In this document: one piece after another, positions 1 to 8,041 of the stretch | Layout: each line of letters opens with the position of its first letter | Numbering within the stretch: the stretch's first letter is position 1 | From: CAZEYT01 sp964516295 | GTDB taxonomy: Bacteria; Verrucomicrobiota; Verrucomicrobiia; Chthoniobacterales; Terrimicrobiaceae | DNA: 34,753 nucleotides | NCBI GenBank assembly: GCA_964516295.1 | Contig: CAZEYT010000027.1 | Span: 1-34,753 of the forward strand | Reading direction: 5' to 3' | The notes under the pieces: generated by a model | The model's database searches: none | Seen by the model: the letters and a program-made list of their open reading frames with translations, nothing else | What the model was told of the DNA's origin: nothing | Made by a program: the position numbers and the translations under genes

Positions 1-1
1 C

Positions 2-145
2 ATCCTCGGCATGCGGGCCGGGCTTCACACCTCAAGTCGAAACCAGTACGCCCCCAATGGGGAAGAAGTTACAGCGGATTTGGTGCGGGGCAAACGGAAT
101 CTGCCGGACGGGCCGGGATTGCGGGCGGGCGGGGATTTGGTGTAG
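2..145 (+). CDS. Possible C-terminal end of a gene cut by the window start
   Basis: This frame is open from base 2 to a TAG at 143-145 and would encode about 47 residues of a protein whose start lies outside the window. It reads slightly more protein-like than the other two plus frames, which is the only support. No family was recognised. It would end about 15 bases before the next gene. The stretch could equally be non-coding. Confidence 0.22.
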   Translation: MLGMRAGLHTSSRNQYAPNGEEVTADLVRGKRNLPDGPGLRAGGDLV

Positions 146-160
146 CGTGAGGCGACTTGG

Positions 161-352
161 GTGAACAAAAAAAAATACGACGCCGAATACCGGAGGCTGG
201 GGAAGTTTCCGGAGTTGTCCGCCGACGAACGGGTATTGCTGGCGATGAGCCTGAGCGCGACGCCGGACGAGCGTTGGCGTCGGCACGAGACGTTCCTCCG
301 CTCGCACGGCTTGTTCAGGAACTCCGATCGGAAGGCATTGCGTTTCAAGTAG
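161..352 (+). CDS. Small hypothetical protein, partner of the following nucleotidyltransferase-like gene
   Basis: This is a 63-residue protein starting at GTG, with an A9 tract at 167-175 just after the start. The middle reads DERVLLAMSLSATPDERW and the end is rich in Arg and Lys. This looks like the small, soluble, acidic-then-basic partner proteins that often precede nucleotidyltransferase-fold genes; that resemblance is from memory and not a firm family assignment. The 3' part overlaps the next gene by about 79 bases in another frame, which suggests translational coupling. It may be the antidote-like half of a two-gene module, but nothing in the sequence proves that. There is no signal peptide or membrane segment. 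Confidence 0.5.
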   Translation: MNKKKYDAEYRRLGKFPELSADERVLLAMSLSATPDERWRRHETFLRSHGLFRNSDRKALRFK

Positions 353-723
353 CCGGGATGTCGGCGGCCATTTTGCAGGGAGTGCCGGCCACGACCCTCG
401 ATACGGATCTTTGGGTTGCTCTGCCCGAGCGGCAATTTGTGCGCCTGACGGCGATTGTTTTGCGTTTAGGTGGCGTAATGCTGGCTCCGACCGTGGCCGC
501 CTTGGAAGACGATTCACTCGTCAACTTTCGGCCTCGGGTGGATGGGCTGGGGACCTTCGAGGAGGAATGGACGCGAGCGAGGTCGCTGCGTTGGATGGGT
601 CATCGCGTTCGCGTGCTGCCCTTGGAGTCGATCCTCAAGAGCAAGGAATTCGTCGGGCGCCCGAAAGACTTGGCCCACCTTCCGCTTATCCGGCAGGTAC
701 TGAAAGTCCGCCGACGGCGGTGA
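274..723 (+). CDS. Putative nucleotidyltransferase-fold protein (AbiEii/DUF-like)
   Basis: The protein is about 149 residues from a TTG at 274. The frame stays open upstream to a TTG at 157, but that stretch is unlike a protein and lies under the preceding gene, so the shorter start is preferred. Near the N-terminus is FQVAGMSAAILQG, followed by TTLDTDLWVAL. This matches the GG/S and DxD layout of the minimal nucleotidyltransferase fold seen in AbiEii-like toxins and related proteins, here with AGMS in place of the usual GG-S signature. The C-terminal LESILKSKEFVGRPKDLAHLP is typical of the same family. The stop codon directly abuts that of the convergent lysA. Substrate and role are unknown; a toxin-like function is only a possibility. 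Confidence 0.5.
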   Translation: MASARDVPPLARLVQELRSEGIAFQVAGMSAAILQGVPATTLDTDLWVALPERQFVRLTAIVLRLGGVMLAPTVAALEDDSLVNFRPRVDGLGTFEEEWTRARSLRWMGHRVRVLPLESILKSKEFVGRPKDLAHLPLIRQVLKVRRRR

Positions 724-2016
724 TCAGGCGGTCGGGATTTTTTCTCCGGCGATGAGGTCTTCGAGCGACTGGCGGCGGCGGATTTCGTGAATGGCGGTGC
801 CGTCGATGAGGATTTCCGGCAGGAGCGGGCGGGAATTGTAGTTCGATGACATGACAAACCCGTAGGCACCGGCGCTGAGGACGGCGATGCGCTCATCGGT
901 CGCGAGCGGTGGCAGCGGGCGGTCCTGGGCGAAGAAGTCGCCGCTTTCGCAGACGGGTCCGACGATATCCATCGGCTCGGGTGTGGCGGTGGTTTCGCGG
1001 AGCGGGACGATTTCGTGCCAGCCTTCGTAGAGGGCGGGGCGGATGAGGTCGTTCATCGCCGCATCAATGATCGTGAAGGTCTTCGTGGGCGTCTTTTTGA
1101 CGTATTGGACGGTGGAGAGGAGCGCGCCGGCATTGCCGACGAGGAAGCGGCCGGGCTCGAACAGGATCCGCAGGCCGAGTGGTTGCAAAAACGGGACGAT
1201 GGCCGTGGCGTAGTCCTCGGGCGTGATCCGGTGCGGATGGTCGGTTGAAGTCCACCACTGCGGGTTGCCGCTGGCGAGGGCTTGGTCATAGACGATGCCA
1301 ATGCCGCCGCCGAAGCTGAAGAATTCGATGGCGTAGAGATCCTTGAGTGTGCGGACGAGCGCGATGAGTTTTTCCGCCGCCTCGGCGAAGGGACCGGACT
1401 CCAAAATCTGGGAGCCAATGTGTGTCTGAACGCCCCGAATCTTCAGGTGGGGGAGCGTGGCGGCGTGTGCAAAGACCTCCGGTGCGCGGTCGAGTCCGAT
1501 GCCGAATTTGTTTTTGCTTTTGCCGGTCGAGATGAACTTGTGCGTCTTGGCATCGACATCCGGATTCACCCGAATGGCCACCGGGGCAGTTTTTCCGAGG
1601 GAGCCCGCGATCTCATTGATGCGGGCGAGCTCGGCCTCGCTTTCGACATTGAAACAGTAAACGCCCTCGCGAATGGCGTAGGCGATTTCCTCCCGCGTCT
1701 TTCCGACGCCGGCGAACGTACACCGGTCGGCGCGGCCCCCGGCTTGGAGGACGCGGAAAAGCTCACCGCCCGAGACGATGTCGAACCCGGCACCTTCGCG
1801 GGCGAGGAGATCGAGGATCGCAAGATTTGAATTTGCCTTCATCGCGTAGCAGACGAGGTGGTCGAGCGGAGCCAGCGCGCGGTCGAGGCGCTGAAAATTG
1901 CCGCGGATTGTCCCGGCCGAATACACATAAGCCGGTGTGCCGAACGTGTCGGCCACCGCTTCCAAACTTACCCCTTCGCAATGCAGGGCCCCTTCGCGAT
2001 ACGAAAACAAATGCAC
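724..2016 (-). CDS. lysA: Diaminopimelate decarboxylase
   Basis: LysA removes CO2 from meso-diaminopimelate to give L-lysine, the last step of lysine synthesis, using pyridoxal phosphate in the cytoplasm. The protein has 430 residues, normal for the family. The PLP lysine is in YAMKANSN (about residue 60), followed by HIGSQ, a glycine-rich SFGGGIG, the phosphate-binding EPGRFLVGNAG, and CESGDFFAQDR near the C-terminus, which holds the substrate-site cysteine. The GTG at 2016 is chosen because homology starts right after it (HLFSYREGALHCEGV). The frame continues upstream for 92 more codons without family resemblance. The gene converges on the nucleotidyltransferase-like gene with abutting stop codons and is divergent from nuoH. 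Confidence 0.95.
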   Translation of the reverse strand: MHLFSYREGALHCEGVSLEAVADTFGTPAYVYSAGTIRGNFQRLDRALAPLDHLVCYAMKANSNLAILDLLAREGAGFDIVSGGELFRVLQAGGRADRCTFAGVGKTREEIAYAIREGVYCFNVESEAELARINEIAGSLGKTAPVAIRVNPDVDAKTHKFISTGKSKNKFGIGLDRAPEVFAHAATLPHLKIRGVQTHIGSQILESGPFAEAAEKLIALVRTLKDLYAIEFFSFGGGIGIVYDQALASGNPQWWTSTDHPHRITPEDYATAIVPFLQPLGLRILFEPGRFLVGNAGALLSTVQYVKKTPTKTFTIIDAAMNDLIRPALYEGWHEIVPLRETTATPEPMDIVGPVCESGDFFAQDRPLPPLATDERIAVLSAGAYGFVMSSNYNSRPLLPEILIDGTAIHEIRRRQSLEDLIAGEKIPTA

Positions 2017-2417
2017 CGGCGAAAAATGCGAGGCCGTCGCCCGGCTGTCAATTCCCGTCCGAACGTCCCCGTTCCCGGCCGGGTCGACCCTGGAATTGGC
2101 GAGGAGCTGTCGCGGCGGAGAGCCGAAGGACTGCTCAGCGACTCGGTGCCATTTCGAGCAGCGGATTTCCGCGAGATCTGGAGGTGCGCCCTTCGGGGAT
2201 CCTTGAATCAGGACGGCGTGGGTGGTGTCCTGAGTTTTGCTTCCGGGCTTTTTGGAAGGACTTCGGGCAAATCCCGCGTCCTGAGCGGCCAACGCAGTCA
2301 GGCGATTGCCGGGCGGAGCACCGCAGGCGAACGGTGGGAGGAGGCGGTCGGCCGGGAAATTTCCACCTAACCTCTCGACAGCACCGGGCGTAAGGAGTTA
2401 ACCAAAGGGCGGATTTT
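2017..2417. other. Divergent intergenic region between lysA and nuoH
   Basis: About 400 bases separate the lysA and nuoH starts, so promoters for both should lie here. Open frames run through on both strands, including an in-frame extension of lysA, but their translations look random. No tRNA or riboswitch was recognised by eye. An AAGGAG at 2392-2397 lies about 20 bases from the nuoH start, too far to be its obvious ribosome-binding site. No clear -35/-10 pair was seen. Confidence 0.5.
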
Positions 2418-3599
2418 ATGGATATTTTGAGTGTGCTTTTCCTGCCGGAGGTTTTTCTCGTGTGGACCTCGCTGGCAAAGACGATCGGGCTTCTTGCCGT
2501 GATCCTCGGGCTGGTCTCCTACACGGTGTATGCAGAACGCAAGGTTTGTGCGCTCATTCAGGACCGCGTGGGCCCGAACCGGACGGGAATTCCGCTCACA
2601 AAAATCCGTATCCTCGGCCTCGGCCAGCCGATTGCCGATGCGCTGAAGCTTTTGCTGAAGGAAAACTTCATCCCGAACTCGGCAAACAAATTTTACTACT
2701 ACATCGCACCCAAGCTCGCGATGATCCCGCCGATCCTCGTGCTGGCCGTGTTGCCCTTTGGCAGCGAGCTCTTCGGGGTGCCGATGGTCATCGCCGACAT
2801 CAATATCGGCGTGCTCTACGTCTTCGCAGTTTCATCGCTCGGCGTCTATGGCATCGTGCTCGCCGGATGGGCGTCGAATTCAAAATACCCCTTCCTCGGC
2901 GGCATCCGCTCGAGCTCGCAGATGATCTCCTACGAGTTGGCGCTCGGGCTCTCGGTCATCCCGGTGTTCATGATTTGCGGAACGCTGAACATGCCGCAAA
3001 TCGTACAATGGCAGGTCGAAAACGGCTGGCTGGTCGCGCCGTGGTGGCCGAAGGGTTTCGAATGGGAAATGCTCGTCCGGGGCGATTGGGCCGGGATCTG
3101 GCAATCGTTCGTCGCCGGTTTTTCGCTCCAGCGCGTGTTGCTGTGGATTCCGCTCTGCATCTCGTTTTTGGTCTTCCTCATTGCGATGTTTGCGGAGACG
3201 AACCGCCTGCCGTTCGACCTTCCGGAAGCCGAGCAGGAACTCGTCGGCGGATACCACACCGAGTATTCCTCCATGGGCTTCGCGCTGTTTTTCCTCGGGG
3301 AGTATGCCGCGATGATTGCCGGTTCCGGCGTGATTGTGACTCTCTTCCTCGGCGGTTGGAGCCTGCCGCTCATCCCCGATGGCTCGATGCCCGGACTGGC
3401 CGGCATTTTCTGGGGATTGGTGAATATTGGCGTCTTCTTCGCCAAGGTTTCCGCGCTGTTGTTTCTCTTCATCTGGGTGCGCTGGACACTTCCGCGGTTC
3501 CGCTACGACCAGTTGATGAAACTCGGCTGGTATTTCTTCTTCGAGCTCGCGCTGGTGAACATCTTCATCGCCGCGTTCATCGTGGCTTACGTAAAGTAA
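2418..3599 (+). CDS. nuoH: NADH-quinone oxidoreductase subunit H (NuoH)
   Basis: NuoH is the ND1-type membrane subunit of respiratory complex I and helps form the quinone chamber. The 393-residue protein has about eight hydrophobic segments and the family signatures YAERKVCALIQDRVGPNRTG (early) and FAETNRLPFDLPEAEQELV (around 260-280). It is longer than the roughly 325 residues of E. coli NuoH; extra sequence lies in the loop around residues 195-235. No other nuo gene is nearby. Instead it heads a tight run with hisD three bases downstream, so this subunit is encoded apart from a nuo operon, at least within this window. Confidence 0.95.
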   Translation: MDILSVLFLPEVFLVWTSLAKTIGLLAVILGLVSYTVYAERKVCALIQDRVGPNRTGIPLTKIRILGLGQPIADALKLLLKENFIPNSANKFYYYIAPKLAMIPPILVLAVLPFGSELFGVPMVIADINIGVLYVFAVSSLGVYGIVLAGWASNSKYPFLGGIRSSSQMISYELALGLSVIPVFMICGTLNMPQIVQWQVENGWLVAPWWPKGFEWEMLVRGDWAGIWQSFVAGFSLQRVLLWIPLCISFLVFLIAMFAETNRLPFDLPEAEQELVGGYHTEYSSMGFALFFLGEYAAMIAGSGVIVTLFLGGWSLPLIPDGSMPGLAGIFWGLVNIGVFFAKVSALLFLFIWVRWTLPRFRYDQLMKLGWYFFFELALVNIFIAAFIVAYVK

Positions 3600-3602
3600 T
3601 CG

Positions 3603-4889
3603 ATGAAAATTCTCCGACCCGCCGATCGCGGCTACGCGAAGGCGCTGGCGAGCCTGAAGCGCCACTACGCACCCGATCCGAAGACCCGCGAAACCGTCGT
3701 CGAAATCCTGTCGGCTGTCGAATCCGAGGGTGATGCCGCCCTGCTGCGCTACACGGCCAAATTTGGCGGCCCCAAACTGGCGGCGACCCAGATCCCGATT
3801 GCACCCGCCGAAACCGCACAGGCCCAAGCCGCGCTGCCGCGGGACGTTCGTCGGGCGATTGCCGCAGCCCGCCAAAACGTCCGCACCTTCGCCCGCCGCA
3901 GTTTGCGGAAGAGCTGGTTCACGAGAAACAAGCAGGGCGCGGTCGTCGGGGAGCGCTTCGATCCCTTCCAGCGGGTCGGCATTTACATTCCCGGGGGCAC
4001 GGCCCCGCTCGTCTCCACGGCCGTGATGACCTGCACGCTTGCGGCTGCGGCCGGGGTTCCGGAAATCGTGGCCGTGACACCCGCCGGACCCGATGGGTCT
4101 GTCCACCCCGCTCTCCTCGCCGCCTTGGCGGAATGCGGGGCGACCGAGATCTACCGCGTCGGCGGTGCCCAGGCCATCGCGGCGCTGGCTTACGGCACAA
4201 AAACCGTCCGCCCGGTGCAGAAAATTTTCGGCCCCGGCAATGCCTATGTCGTCGAAGCCAAACGGCAGGTTTTCGGACGTGTCGCCATCGATTTGCTGCC
4301 GGGTCCGAGCGAGGTTCTGGTGATTGCCGACAGTTCCGCCCGGCCGGAGTGGATTGCGGCGGATCTTCTTGCCCAGTCCGAGCATGGTCACGGAAGCCAG
4401 GCGGTTATGGTGACCGACTCCGAGAAGACGTTGAAGGCCGTGGAAGCCGCCGTGCTCGAACAGGTCAAGCTTTCCGGTCGACCGAAGGAACTCGCGACGG
4501 CTCTGAAAAACGCCACGCTGGTCCTGGTGGCCGACATGGAGGAAGCCGTCCGCGTGGCCAACGAGTATTCCGCCGAGCACGTCGCGATTGCAACGAAGCG
4601 CCCCGGCGAGATCGCATTGAAGCTCAACAGTTCCGGAGCGATTTTCCTCGGAGGACTTTCGCCCGTCGTGGCCGGGGATTTTCTCGCGGGTCCGAGTCAC
4701 GAACTTCCGACCGGCGGTGCCGGCAAATCCTTCGCGGGTCTCACGGTCGATCAATTCCAGCGGCGGACGAGCGTAGTCATGTATGACGAGCCATCCCTGC
4801 GGGCATCGCTGCCGCTTTTGGAGACGTTCAGTACGATGGAGGGGTTGGACGCCCACGGGCGTTCGGCCGCCATTCGACTCCGAAAATGA
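3603..4889 (+). CDS. hisD: Histidinol dehydrogenase
   Basis: HisD is a zinc enzyme that oxidises L-histidinol to L-histidine with two NAD+, the final step of histidine synthesis. The protein has 428 residues, the usual size. Recognisable blocks are VGIYIPGGTAPLVSTA, the zinc/substrate block LLAQSEHGHGSQAV, the catalytic Glu-His pair in NEYSAEHVAIAT, and AGPSHELPTGGAGK. The start at 3603 gives MKILRPADRG and lies three bases after the nuoH stop. The last codons overlap folP by four bases (ATGA), which indicates translational coupling. No other his gene is in the window. Confidence 0.96.
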   Translation: MKILRPADRGYAKALASLKRHYAPDPKTRETVVEILSAVESEGDAALLRYTAKFGGPKLAATQIPIAPAETAQAQAALPRDVRRAIAAARQNVRTFARRSLRKSWFTRNKQGAVVGERFDPFQRVGIYIPGGTAPLVSTAVMTCTLAAAAGVPEIVAVTPAGPDGSVHPALLAALAECGATEIYRVGGAQAIAALAYGTKTVRPVQKIFGPGNAYVVEAKRQVFGRVAIDLLPGPSEVLVIADSSARPEWIAADLLAQSEHGHGSQAVMVTDSEKTLKAVEAAVLEQVKLSGRPKELATALKNATLVLVADMEEAVRVANEYSAEHVAIATKRPGEIALKLNSSGAIFLGGLSPVVAGDFLAGPSHELPTGGAGKSFAGLTVDQFQRRTSVVMYDEPSLRASLPLLETFSTMEGLDAHGRSAAIRLRK

Positions 4890-5725
4890 TCTGGCGGATC
4901 CGCGGCCGCGATTTCGATCCCGGCCGCCGGGGCTGGATCATGGGCGTTTTGAATGTGACGCCGGATTCCTTTTCCGACGGCGGGTCGTATCTGTCCGAAT
5001 CCGCCGCCGTGTCACACGGTCTGGCCATGGTGGCGGATGGAGCGAATGTCGTCGACGTCGGTGGCGAGTCCACGCGTCCCGGCGCGGAACCGGTTCCGGC
5101 GGATGAGGAACTTCGACGCGTCGTGCCGGTGATCCGAGCCCTCCGCCGACAGTCGGATATTCTCATTTCCATCGACACCATGAAAGCAGCGGTCGCCGAA
5201 GCGGCGTTGGAGGCCGGGGCGGACATCGTCAATGATGTGAGCGGTCTTCGCGGTGACCCGGAAATGACCGGCATCTGTGCTCGAAGCGGCGCGGGGGTGG
5301 TGATCATGCATATGCAGGGCACCCCGCAAACCATGCAGGCGGCTCCCGCTTACAACGATGTCGTGGCCGAAGTCGGGGAATTTTTTCGACAGTCTCAGGA
5401 GCGCGCCGTATCCTCCGGCATCGATCCTATGAGCATCGCCTTCGACCCCGGCATTGGATTCGGCAAAACGTTCGAACACAATCGTGCGTTGCTCCGGAAG
5501 CTGCCCGTGTTTGCTACGATGGGTCGGCCGCTCGTCATCGGCGTCTCGCGGAAATCCTTCCTCGGTCTTGTGACCGGTTCGAAAGATCTCGCCGACCGCT
5601 TCTGGCCGGGCGTGGCCCTCACATCGTTCTGCCGCGAGCGCGGGGCGAATGTCCTGCGGGTGCATGATGTAAAACCCCACCGGGAGGCGCTTCGGATGAC
5701 CGAGGCGATCATCGGCGATGCTTGA
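4886..5725 (+). CDS. folP: Dihydropteroate synthase
   Basis: FolP joins p-aminobenzoate to the pterin pyrophosphate to make 7,8-dihydropteroate in folate synthesis and is the target of sulfonamides. The protein has 279 residues, normal length. It shows both classic signatures: IMGVLNVTPDSFSDGG near residue 17 and the block VDVGGESTRPGAEPV. SIDTMKAAVAEAAL and NDVSGL follow. The TIM-barrel pattern is intact to the end. It overlaps hisD by four bases at its start and cdaA by eight at its end, so it sits inside a co-translated run. Confidence 0.96.
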   Translation: MIWRIRGRDFDPGRRGWIMGVLNVTPDSFSDGGSYLSESAAVSHGLAMVADGANVVDVGGESTRPGAEPVPADEELRRVVPVIRALRRQSDILISIDTMKAAVAEAALEAGADIVNDVSGLRGDPEMTGICARSGAGVVIMHMQGTPQTMQAAPAYNDVVAEVGEFFRQSQERAVSSGIDPMSIAFDPGIGFGKTFEHNRALLRKLPVFATMGRPLVIGVSRKSFLGLVTGSKDLADRFWPGVALTSFCRERGANVLRVHDVKPHREALRMTEAIIGDA

Positions 5726-6593
5726 AGGACTGGGCCGTTTTTTGGCCGAGAATTGGACCTCCGGCATCGAGATCGTGATTCTCACGGTCGTTCTCTACTA
5801 CACCTACATGTATCTGCGGGGAACGCACGGGGCGCGGATTCTCATCGGCCTCGCGTTGGTGTTTCTTACTCTCACACTGGTCTCCCAACTTTTGAACCTC
5901 GTGGTCATCGGGTGGCTCCTGCGGAGTATCTCGGTATTTCTCGCGATCGCGCTGGTCGTGATCTTCCAGCCCGAATTGCGCCGGGCGCTCACGGAACTCG
6001 GGAGCCATCATTTTTTCACGTCGGCGTTTGAAGAGCGCGAGACGATTGAGGAAATCACGGATACGGTCTTTGAGCTGGCCAGCAAGGGATTCGGCGCGCT
6101 GCTGGCGATCGAGCGGGAGATCAGTCTGAAGCCCTTCGTCGAAACGGGCGTGGGCATCGATGCGGGGATTTCCAAGGAACTGGTGTTGACCATCTTTCAT
6201 CCAAAAACCGTGCTGCATGATGGGGGAATGATTGTGAGAAACGACCGGATCGTCGCGGCCGCCTGCATTTTTCCGCTCACGCAGCGCGAGGATCTCGACC
6301 GCAATCTGGGCCTCCGGCACCGGGCGGGACTGGGACTCAGCGAGGAGTCGGATGCGGTCGCGATTGTGGTGTCGGAGGAAACCGGGCAAGTTTCGATTTG
6401 TCACAGCGGTTTGATCGAGCGCAATCTGAGTTTGGAAAAATTCCGGCGCCGGCTCAGCCAGCTCCTGCTGCACGAGAAGTATGAAAGAGATGATTCTCAA
6501 CAACTGGAAGGCGAAGCTCACGTGTCTGATCCTGGCGAGCGTGCTGTGGTACCTCATCAAGCAGAACGTGGGCCGGGAGGCCGTGCAGTTTGA
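5718..6593 (+). CDS. cdaA: Membrane-bound diadenylate cyclase, CdaA type
   Basis: CdaA condenses two ATP into the second messenger c-di-AMP. The 291-residue protein has three N-terminal membrane segments (about residues 13-90, including VVLYYTYMYLRG and SISVFLAIALVVIFQPELRR), then a DisA_N catalytic domain with LHDGGMIV and GLRHRAGLGLSEESDAVAIVVSEE. The usual DGA motif reads DGG here, while RHR is present. The 113 bases at the 3' end also encode the start of the next small gene in another frame, and the CdaA tail there (after LLLHEK) does not look conserved. Position next to a CdaR-like gene and glmM matches the known cdaA-cdaR-glmM arrangement of Firmicutes. Confidence 0.9.
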   Translation: MLEGLGRFLAENWTSGIEIVILTVVLYYTYMYLRGTHGARILIGLALVFLTLTLVSQLLNLVVIGWLLRSISVFLAIALVVIFQPELRRALTELGSHHFFTSAFEERETIEEITDTVFELASKGFGALLAIEREISLKPFVETGVGIDAGISKELVLTIFHPKTVLHDGGMIVRNDRIVAAACIFPLTQREDLDRNLGLRHRAGLGLSEESDAVAIVVSEETGQVSICHSGLIERNLSLEKFRRRLSQLLLHEKYERDDSQQLEGEAHVSDPGERAVVPHQAERGPGGRAV

Positions 6594-6690
6594 GTTCCCC
6601 CGAGATCGCGCCAACGAACCCGCCCGTTTTTTCCCGACCCCCGAACCCACGCATGAATCACGACCACCAGAGAAAACTTTTCGGAACTGA
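6481..6690 (+). CDS. Mini CdaR/YbbR-like single-span membrane protein
   Basis: This 69-residue frame starts MKEMILNNWKAKLTCLIL and has one membrane segment (about 13-29, LTCLILASVLWYLIKQN). That resembles the N-terminal anchor of CdaR (YbbR), the membrane partner of CdaA, where an xxNNWxxK start leads into the single span. The repeated YbbR domains outside the membrane are absent: after the span come about 40 residues rich in Pro and Arg. It overlaps cdaA by 113 bases and glmM by 38. Its place between cdaA and glmM is exactly where cdaR sits in Firmicutes. Function is inferred from position and anchor only. It could also be a degraded cdaR. Confidence 0.6.
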   Translation: MKEMILNNWKAKLTCLILASVLWYLIKQNVGREAVQFEFPRDRANEPARFFPTPEPTHESRPPEKTFRN

Positions 6691-8041
6691 CGGCGTCCGC
6701 GGCGTCGCCAACATCGAGCCGGTCACGGCCGAAACGGCCCTCAAGCTCGGCCGGGCGGCCGCGCATGTCTTCAGCACGAATGGCGGAGTGGCCCACCACC
6801 CGGGCGGACGGCGCAAAATCGTCATTGGAAAGGACACCCGTCTCTCGGGCTACATGTTGGAAAATGCCATGGTGGCGGGAATAACGTCGCTGGGCGTGGA
6901 TGTGCTGGTCATCGGACCGCTGCCGACGCCGGGCGTGGCCTATATTACGCGCTCGCTTCGGGCTGACGCGGGCATCGTGCTGTCCGCCTCGCACAACCCC
7001 TATGAGGACAACGGCATCAAATTTTTTCGCCACGACGGCTTCAAGCTCGATGATGAGATCGAGGCGCGGATCGAGCACCTGGTCTTCAGCGGGGAGATTG
7101 AGAGCATTCGGCCGACGGCGACGAAGATCGGCAAGGCGTTCCGGATCGATGATGCGCTTGGGCGGTATGTTGAATTTGCCAAACAGAGCTTTCCGCGCGG
7201 GCGGAATCTGGAGTCGCTTCGCGTGGCCGTGGATTGCGCCAATGGAGCCGCCTACAAATCCACGCCGTGCATTCTCCGTGAGCTCGGGGCGGATGTGGTC
7301 GTCTTCCACAACCACCCCAATGGCACCAACATCAACGCAAACTGCGGGAGCACGCATCCGGAGCAGATTCAGCGATTTGTCAAAGAAGCCCACGCGCATG
7401 TCGGCATCACGCACGATGGCGATGCCGACCGGGTTTTGCTGTGTGATGAAAATGGCGACCTTGTGGACGGCGACGAGATCATGGCCATCGCGGCGGTGGA
7501 TTTTCTGAGAAACGGACGTCTGGCCGGAAACACGCTGGTCTCCACGGTGATGAGCAATTTCGGACTCAATGAGACGCTGGAATCCCACGGTGGCCGCGTG
7601 TTGCGCACGAAGGTGGGCGACCGCTATGTCATCGAGGCGATGCTTCGCGAGGGTTACAATGTCGGCGGCGAACAAAGCGGACACATGATTTTCCGCGAAT
7701 TCGCCACGACGGGAGATGGCATCGTTGCGGCCCTGCAGATCCTTCGCGTGATGATCGAGACCGGCAAGCCGCTCAGCGAGTTGAAGAAGGTCCTGCGCAA
7801 GTATCCGCAGGCGCAGCGCAATTTGCGAGTGCTCGAAAAGCCGCCACTTGAAACGCTGGCCGGAGTCCAGACGCTTTTGACCGAGACGGAAAAATCTCTG
7901 AACGGCCGGGGCCGCGTGCTTTTGCGCTACTCGGGCACGGAGCCGAAGATCCGCCTGTTGATCGAAGGTCCGGAGCAGGACATGATCGACCGCCACGCTG
8001 ATCGCATTGCCGCGGCGCTCCACGAAAAAATCGGAGCCTGA
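6653..8041 (+). CDS. glmM: Phosphoglucosamine mutase
   Basis: GlmM converts glucosamine-6-phosphate to glucosamine-1-phosphate on the route to UDP-GlcNAc for peptidoglycan. From ATG 6653 it has 462 residues, slightly longer than the usual 445. It begins MNHDHQRKLFGTDGVRG, where family homology starts. An upstream ATG at 6590 adds 21 unconserved residues. The phosphoserine is in GIVLSASHNPYEDNG (about Ser113), the metal loop is THDGDADRVLL, sugar binding is GGEQSGHMIF, and phosphate binding is RYSGTEPKIRL. The cdaA-linked position fits the known control of GlmM by c-di-AMP proteins in other phyla. Its TGA abuts the stop of the convergent ABC gene (TGATCA). Confidence 0.95.
   Translation: MNHDHQRKLFGTDGVRGVANIEPVTAETALKLGRAAAHVFSTNGGVAHHPGGRRKIVIGKDTRLSGYMLENAMVAGITSLGVDVLVIGPLPTPGVAYITRSLRADAGIVLSASHNPYEDNGIKFFRHDGFKLDDEIEARIEHLVFSGEIESIRPTATKIGKAFRIDDALGRYVEFAKQSFPRGRNLESLRVAVDCANGAAYKSTPCILRELGADVVVFHNHPNGTNINANCGSTHPEQIQRFVKEAHAHVGITHDGDADRVLLCDENGDLVDGDEIMAIAAVDFLRNGRLAGNTLVSTVMSNFGLNETLESHGGRVLRTKVGDRYVIEAMLREGYNVGGEQSGHMIFREFATTGDGIVAALQILRVMIETGKPLSELKKVLRKYPQAQRNLRVLEKPPLETLAGVQTLLTETEKSLNGRGRVLLRYSGTEPKIRLLIEGPEQDMIDRHADRIAAALHEKIGA

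Noticed and set aside
161..723. Programmed frameshift at the A9 tract to fuse the first two frames
   Set aside because: The stretch between the tract and about base 274 does not look like protein in the second frame, so two overlapping genes explain the data better.
2017..2292. 92-codon N-terminal extension of lysA
   Set aside because: Diaminopimelate decarboxylase homology begins immediately after the GTG at 2016; the extension looks random.
2017..2417. Lysine riboswitch ahead of lysA
   Set aside because: No match to the conserved core was seen on the minus strand by eye; a covariance search would be needed to exclude it fully.
2880..4856. 658-codon open frame on the minus strand opposite nuoH and hisD
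   Set aside because: It is the antisense of two well-conserved genes; the composition (rich in Arg, Gly, His, Glu) is typical of reversed GC-rich coding DNA and has no recognisable domain.
6557..8023. 488-codon minus-strand frame opposite glmM
   Set aside because: It is a shadow of glmM in the complementary frame, with no family resemblance.
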